In this document: positions 34,349-37,609 of the stretch, piece by piece
How the letters are laid out: the number at the start of each line of letters is the position of its first letter
Position numbering within the stretch: the stretch's first letter is position 1
NCBI GenBank assembly: GCA_016283195.1
Contig: JAEEML010000069.1
Location: 1 to 37,609 of the forward strand
Reading direction: 5' to 3'
DNA: 37,609 nt
Source: Deltaproteobacteria bacterium
GTDB lineage: Bacteria; JAEEML01
The notes under the pieces: model-generated
What the model was told of the DNA's origin: nothing
Databases searched by the model: none
What the model saw: only the letters and a program-made list of their open reading frames with translations
Made by a program: the position numbers and the translations under genes

Positions 34349-36013
34349 TTAGAGCTCAAAGAAGATGTATTTTAGAGCTTCCAGCATATCGGGAGTGGAT
34401 TGGTCAAGGCTTTTAATGGTGATACTGCTGTGGACAACGGTGCCTCCATTTTCATGGGGCTTAAAACTCACGAGGAGAGCCGCATTGCTCAGATTGTTGC
34501 CGTTAGTTAAGGGCGCATCGCCTTTTATCCAGACGGTGGTTTTTGCAGGTTGGGAACTCTCCATGACTGCCCAGTTGCTATTATTATAATTCATCTTGAT
34601 GGCTTTTGTGGTTTCCCCGGCGGCTGCTCCAAGAGCTGCGGCTAAGGGTGCTTTAATAGCTTGGGCGTCGTAGCCATGGCCTGTGCCGCCTTGATTAGCA
34701 CTGTTTCCATTTTTGTCTCCGGAGGGAACATCTTCACTGCCCACCCAATCGATATAGCCCCGCAGGCTGATACGCAAGATTTCATAAGCATAGTCAGAGG
34801 CGTAAATAGAGCCGCCGCCTTGCAAGTAGAGGTTAATATTAGCGGCAACAGAGCTGTTGGCTCCATCGAGGCGCTGAAAAGCCGAGCTGTTAAAGATGAT
34901 TATATCAAAGTCTTGCATCCAAGCGAGATTGCCCAAAAATGTATCGGTAATATAATGCTGATCCTGATTTCGGCCGTCTATCACGGTAACGTTGCCGCTT
35001 GGATTAAGTATTGGCGGCAGGTTGCGGTCGTCGCCATGGTTATATTTTTGGTAAATATCGAATTTCAAAGCCGGTAATACATTTTCTTCAAATTTATCAT
35101 GGTAGCCGGTGACGACGGCAATTTTAATTTTGCTGGTATCTACACATTTTGGAGTGTCAAGTGGGGTTTCCACATTGGCGTTTACTTTGGCGGTAAAAGA
35201 GGTACTGTAGCGGTTATGCTTGGCATGGACGGTAATACTTTCGCCGACGGGAATACCTCTTAAGATGAATTTGCCCTGGGCGCCGGTTTCTGCCGATTGA
35301 TAAAAATTGCCCATTTCTACGAAAACCTGAGAGCCGGCCAGCATATAATTATCACTCTCTCCGTCGTAATATGAACAAATTTGTCCTGTAATATCGCCAT
35401 GTTGTACTGGCTCGCAGGCCTCTTCGCCAATAATAATTTCCTGGCCCTCGGCGACGGTGACATTATAATCTTTTTCGTAATCTTTGTTTTTCACATGAAT
35501 AACTCGCTCGCCTCTGGGAGCCTCAAAAGAAAATTTGCCTTCGCCATCGGTGGTGGTAGTAAGTTTGCCGGCTTTGGTGCTCACCGACACCTCTCCACCG
35601 TTGACCCAAAGGCCGGTGCGCTCATCACATAGGCGCCCTTTGACGGTGCCGGTAGGTTCTACACACTCCGGCCATTCCACGCTTTTTTTGACATTTTCGT
35701 CAACCTTGATTTCGCGGGTGTCGTTAAAACCGTCGGTGGTATAAGTTACGGTGTAATCCGAGGCGGCAATGTGTTCCACCACATAGTAGCCGGATTCAGC
35801 AGCTTTTACGGTTACCGGGGCAAAGCAGTTACCTCTGATGGTTTTTGGGGTAAATGTTACTGTGGCATTGGGTACAAAATTTTCACTGGCGGCATTGCAA
35901 ACATGGCCTCTTACCGAGCCGCTTCCCGGGCAGATGACATATTCTTCTTCTTCGCAGGCAGCAGTGCAGAGAGCCAGAGAGGCTACAAACAAAAAGCGAT
36001 GGGAAAAACGCAT
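34349..36013 (-). CDS. Lipoprotein with three carboxypeptidase-regulatory-like modules and a GATase-like domain
   Basis: This 554-residue lipoprotein (lipobox ALCTAAC, Cys20) has three beta-sandwich modules of the CarboxypepD_reg-like type at about residues 31-117, 121-200 and 206-290. Each opens with G.(V/I).G..C and closes with a Cys, suggesting one disulfide per module; DGEGKFSFEAPRGE and AQGKFILRGIPVGE are typical. From about residue 294 a second domain begins KIKIAVVTGYHDKFEENVLPAL, with DFDIIIFNSSAF and LYLQGGGSIYASDYAYEIL. This resembles a class-I glutamine-amidotransferase/ThuA-like flavodoxin fold, probably non-enzymatic or of unknown activity. It stands alone; a TATAAT lies at 36067-36062 on the minus strand. 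Function unknown; a surface or structural role is likely. Confidence 0.82.
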   Translation of the reverse strand: MRFSHRFLFVASLALCTAACEEEEYVICPGSGSVRGHVCNAASENFVPNATVTFTPKTIRGNCFAPVTVKAAESGYYVVEHIAASDYTVTYTTDGFNDTREIKVDENVKKSVEWPECVEPTGTVKGRLCDERTGLWVNGGEVSVSTKAGKLTTTTDGEGKFSFEAPRGERVIHVKNKDYEKDYNVTVAEGQEIIIGEEACEPVQHGDITGQICSYYDGESDNYMLAGSQVFVEMGNFYQSAETGAQGKFILRGIPVGESITVHAKHNRYSTSFTAKVNANVETPLDTPKCVDTSKIKIAVVTGYHDKFEENVLPALKFDIYQKYNHGDDRNLPPILNPSGNVTVIDGRNQDQHYITDTFLGNLAWMQDFDIIIFNSSAFQRLDGANSSVAANINLYLQGGGSIYASDYAYEILRISLRGYIDWVGSEDVPSGDKNGNSANQGGTGHGYDAQAIKAPLAAALGAAAGETTKAIKMNYNNSNWAVMESSQPAKTTVWIKGDAPLTNGNNLSNAALLVSFKPHENGGTVVHSSITIKSLDQSTPDMLEALKYIFFEL

Positions 36014-36061
36014 GGCATATCCTCTTGGTAAACAGGGCAGGGCCCTAAAAGTCTGGCTGAC

Positions 36062-36067
36062 ATTATA
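36062..36067 (-). promoter_or_regulatory. Putative -10 element (TATAAT) of the 36013 lipoprotein
   Basis: A perfect TATAAT on the minus strand lies about 50 bases upstream of the start. The matching -35 is weak (T-rich). Confidence 0.45.
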
Positions 36068-36124
36068 GGAGAAAAGGCCGTAAAAAGCGATTAATATTTA
36101 TTTGTCACGTTAGGCGCTTTTTCT

Positions 36125-36162
36125 GACACTTGCCAAGTGTCCGCGCTTTTAGTACTATGCGC
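36125..36162 (+). promoter_or_regulatory. ndk promoter with a 17-bp palindrome over the -35 box
   Basis: TTGCCA (36130-36135) and TACTAT (36153-36158) are 17 bases apart, followed by GCGC as in the rpsT promoter. The perfect palindrome GACACTTG-C-CAAGTGTC (36125-36141) covers the -35. A protein bound there would block RNA polymerase, so a repressor operator is likely. Confidence 0.65.
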
Positions 36163-36213
36163 CGGATTTTAGCCGACACAGCGTCGGCTCGATATAACGA
36201 TAGAGGAATAAAA

Positions 36214-36633
36214 ATGGAACGTACACTCTGCTTAGTTAAACCCAATGCCACAGCCAAAAACCACATTGGCGAGATTATCGCCCGTTTTGAAAAGAAGGGG
36301 CTTGCCGTGCGCGGGCTTAAAATGCTGCGCCTAACCAAAACCCAGGCCGAAGCCTTTTATGCCGTGCATCATGGTAAGCCATTTTTTGCCGATTTGGTTG
36401 ATTTTATGACTTCCGGTACTATTGTGGCCATGCTGCTCGAGGGGGATAACGCCGTTAAACTGGCCCGTGAGACTATGGGCGCTACCGATCCGGCCAAAGC
36501 GGCGGAAGGTACTATCCGCAAAGATTTTGCCGACAGCATGACCGCCAATGCCGTCCACGGCAGCGACAGCCCGGAAAATGCCGCTATTGAAGGCGCTTTC
36601 TTCTTCTCTAAAGCCGAAGTAACGCTGCTGTGA
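36214..36633 (+). CDS. ndk: Nucleoside diphosphate kinase
   Basis: NDK passes the gamma phosphate of ATP to NDPs through a phospho-histidine, balancing cellular NTP and dNTP pools. The 139-residue protein has LCLVKPNATAKNHIGEII, RFEKKGL, VHHGKPFF, GDNAVKLARETMGATDP and the active-site NAVHGSDSPENA with His115. ATG 36214 is chosen since it has AGAGGA upstream and starts the conserved ERTL sequence; the frame extends upstream through the promoter and is not translated there. Confidence 0.98.
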   Translation: MERTLCLVKPNATAKNHIGEIIARFEKKGLAVRGLKMLRLTKTQAEAFYAVHHGKPFFADLVDFMTSGTIVAMLLEGDNAVKLARETMGATDPAKAAEGTIRKDFADSMTANAVHGSDSPENAAIEGAFFFSKAEVTLL

Positions 36634-37044
36634 CCAATGCCTAATGGTATTTTGCTTTAGGCCATGTTACTTTAGCAACCGGTAACTTATAAATTTCTAA
36701 ACCTCAATATTTTGTGCGGCACTGCCTAAGAGCTCAAAGCGTAGGCGATTGTATTGGCAATATTGGCCGCCAATTTCCGCTAGCCACTTCCTGAAAGTTA
36801 TGCTAAAGCCAGCCCGACCTCTCCTCCTAAGTTATTGAATTTTTAGCTAAATCGCTCCTTCTTGCTGCAGAAAGTGGCCTAACTCAATGAATTTACAAAT
36901 ATTTTGCGCGGTGAGGCCAGTAAGACAAAAAAGGGGGCTTTCGCCTCGATTCCATAACAAATATGTTCCAAATTTCCCTTGCCATTTTCCATAAAGCCAT
37001 GTTAAAGGCTGGCCATAATTTAAAAAAGCCACCAGGAGATTATT
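36634..37044. other. 411-base intergenic region between ndk and the Rpn-type gene
   Basis: No confident gene. A weak hairpin (GCCTAA at 36640 with TTAGGC near 36663) follows ndk without a T-run. On the minus strand an 80-codon open frame (37089-36847) reads coding-like in part (GKFGTYLLWNRGESPLF) but overlaps the next gene's start and has no ribosome site; it could be a decayed gene fragment. Confidence 0.4.
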
Positions 37045-37609
37045 ATGGCTAATGAAGAAGAATATTTGGCAGAAGAAGAAATTATCCACCTCACACCTGA
37101 AGAACGCGCTACTATTAAGGTAACCAATGATTATGTCTTTCGCTGCCTTTTTGGCGACAGCAAAAACGAGAGCCTTTTACTTTCGCTCATAAATGCCGTC
37201 CAGCGTGACAGTCATCAGCCGGAAGTGCGCTCGGTTAGCGTTACAACTCCTTTTAATTACAAGAAAACTTTTGATGATAAAGAATCGATAACCGATGTAA
37301 AAGCGGTGACTGCCGATGGAGAGATTTTTGACATAGAGATGCAGGTGCTCAAAGAAGGCGATTATATAAAGCGCACACTTTACTATGCCGAGCACAATAT
37401 CAGCTCGCAGCTTAAAAAAGGCGATCATTATTCCATTATTCATCCGGTAATCGGCATAAATGTGCTGGCCTTTAATCTCTTTACCGAGGATACCCGCCCG
37501 CACCATTTTGGGCAGATAATGGAAATAGAAAGCAAAAAAGTTTTGACCCATGACTTGGGCCTCCATTTTCTGGAGCTCACAAAGTTAAAAGAATATGATA
37601 AAATAGACA
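37045..37609 (+). CDS. Rpn-family recombination-promoting nuclease/putative transposase (3' end beyond window)
   Basis: The 188 visible residues belong to the Rpn/PDDEXK_2 family (PF12784), annotated as transposase-like but experimentally linked (E. coli RpnA-type) to DNA cleavage and recA-independent recombination. The N-terminus IKVTNDYVFRCLFGDSKNESLLLSLINAV and the catalytic region ITDVKAVTADGEIFDIEMQV give the D...ExQ nuclease core (Asp84, Glu98, Gln100), then YYAEHNISSQLKKGDHY and VIGINVLAFNLF. AGGAG precedes ATG 37045. The frame is open at the window's right edge. No terminal repeats are visible. Confidence 0.92.
   Translation, partial: MANEEEYLAEEEIIHLTPEERATIKVTNDYVFRCLFGDSKNESLLLSLINAVQRDSHQPEVRSVSVTTPFNYKKTFDDKESITDVKAVTADGEIFDIEMQVLKEGDYIKRTLYYAEHNISSQLKKGDHYSIIHPVIGINVLAFNLFTEDTRPHHFGQIMEIESKKVLTHDLGLHFLELTKLKEYDKID

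Noticed and set aside
36847-37089. Minus-strand 80-codon open frame near the right edge as a real gene
   Set aside because: It overlaps the start of the well-supported Rpn-type gene, lacks a ribosome site and matches no family I recognise.
1-37609. CRISPR arrays, IS elements, prophage, rRNA
   Set aside because: No regularly spaced repeats, transposase with terminal repeats, phage structural genes or rRNA sequence were seen on reading the window.

Overview
The window comes from a Gram-negative, piliated bacterium with a mid-range GC content. It carries LptF/LptG (lipopolysaccharide export), minor type IV pilins with PilY1, outer-membrane beta-barrel-like proteins and at least eight predicted lipoproteins, several of them rich in cysteine. 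A HEAT-like protein at 23093-24265 resembles a protein I know from Myxococcus/Anaeromyxobacter-type genomes. Together with the cysteine-rich lipoproteins and fibrobacter-paralogous (FISUMP) domains, this suggests an uncultivated Myxococcota/'Deltaproteobacteria' lineage, perhaps host- or sediment-associated. No rRNA or taxonomic marker beyond S20 and NDK is present, so this placement is an inference.

Layout. 1-6935 is read from the minus strand: a 5'-nucleotidase lipoprotein cut by the left edge, a large Asn-rich/Cys-rich lipoprotein with two jelly-roll-like modules, then an asd-TPR pair that overlap. 7225-9378 is a plus-strand alpha/beta-hydrolase lipoprotein. 9461-12454 (minus) holds two FISUMP genes and mscL. 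12590-19996 (minus) is a tightly overlapping minor-pilin operon, pilX-fimT-pilV-pilW-pilY1. From 20297 the plus strand carries rpsT, a GAF-GGDEF diguanylate cyclase and a small lipoprotein. 23093-24864 (minus) is a two-gene unit of an outer-membrane-like protein and the HEAT-like protein. 24978-28222 (plus) has a sulfatase-fold lipoprotein and an AAA-ATPase-like/PD-(D/E)XK protein. 28253-31145 (minus) has an outer-membrane-like protein, lptF and lptG. After that come rfbC, a highly expressed-looking Cys-rich lipoprotein with its own promoter, leader hairpin and terminator, a catalytically degenerate RtcA homologue, a divergent tRNA-His gene, a three-module carboxypeptidase-regulatory-like lipoprotein, ndk, and an Rpn-type nuclease cut by the right edge.

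How the genes relate. Most of the window serves the cell envelope: lipoproteins, pilus tip/assembly, LPS export, a mechanosensitive channel, and a c-di-GMP synthase next to the pilus operon that may influence surface behaviour (inference). Housekeeping genes (asd, rpsT, ndk, rfbC) are interspersed singly. No prophage, IS element, CRISPR array or plasmid origin was seen.

The most unusual points are: (i) a tRNA-His gene with no encoded G-1, a G1-U72 pair and A73, a pattern otherwise known to me from a clade of Alphaproteobacteria; (ii) its divergent neighbour, an RtcA-family protein in which the adenylylated His309 is Gln and the N-terminal glycine-rich motif is gone; (iii) a PilY1 whose AT-richer N-terminal half carries an extra carbohydrate-binding-like insert inside the von Willebrand domain; and (iv) several clean inverted repeats at promoters and gene ends, including a 17-bp palindrome on the ndk -35 box.
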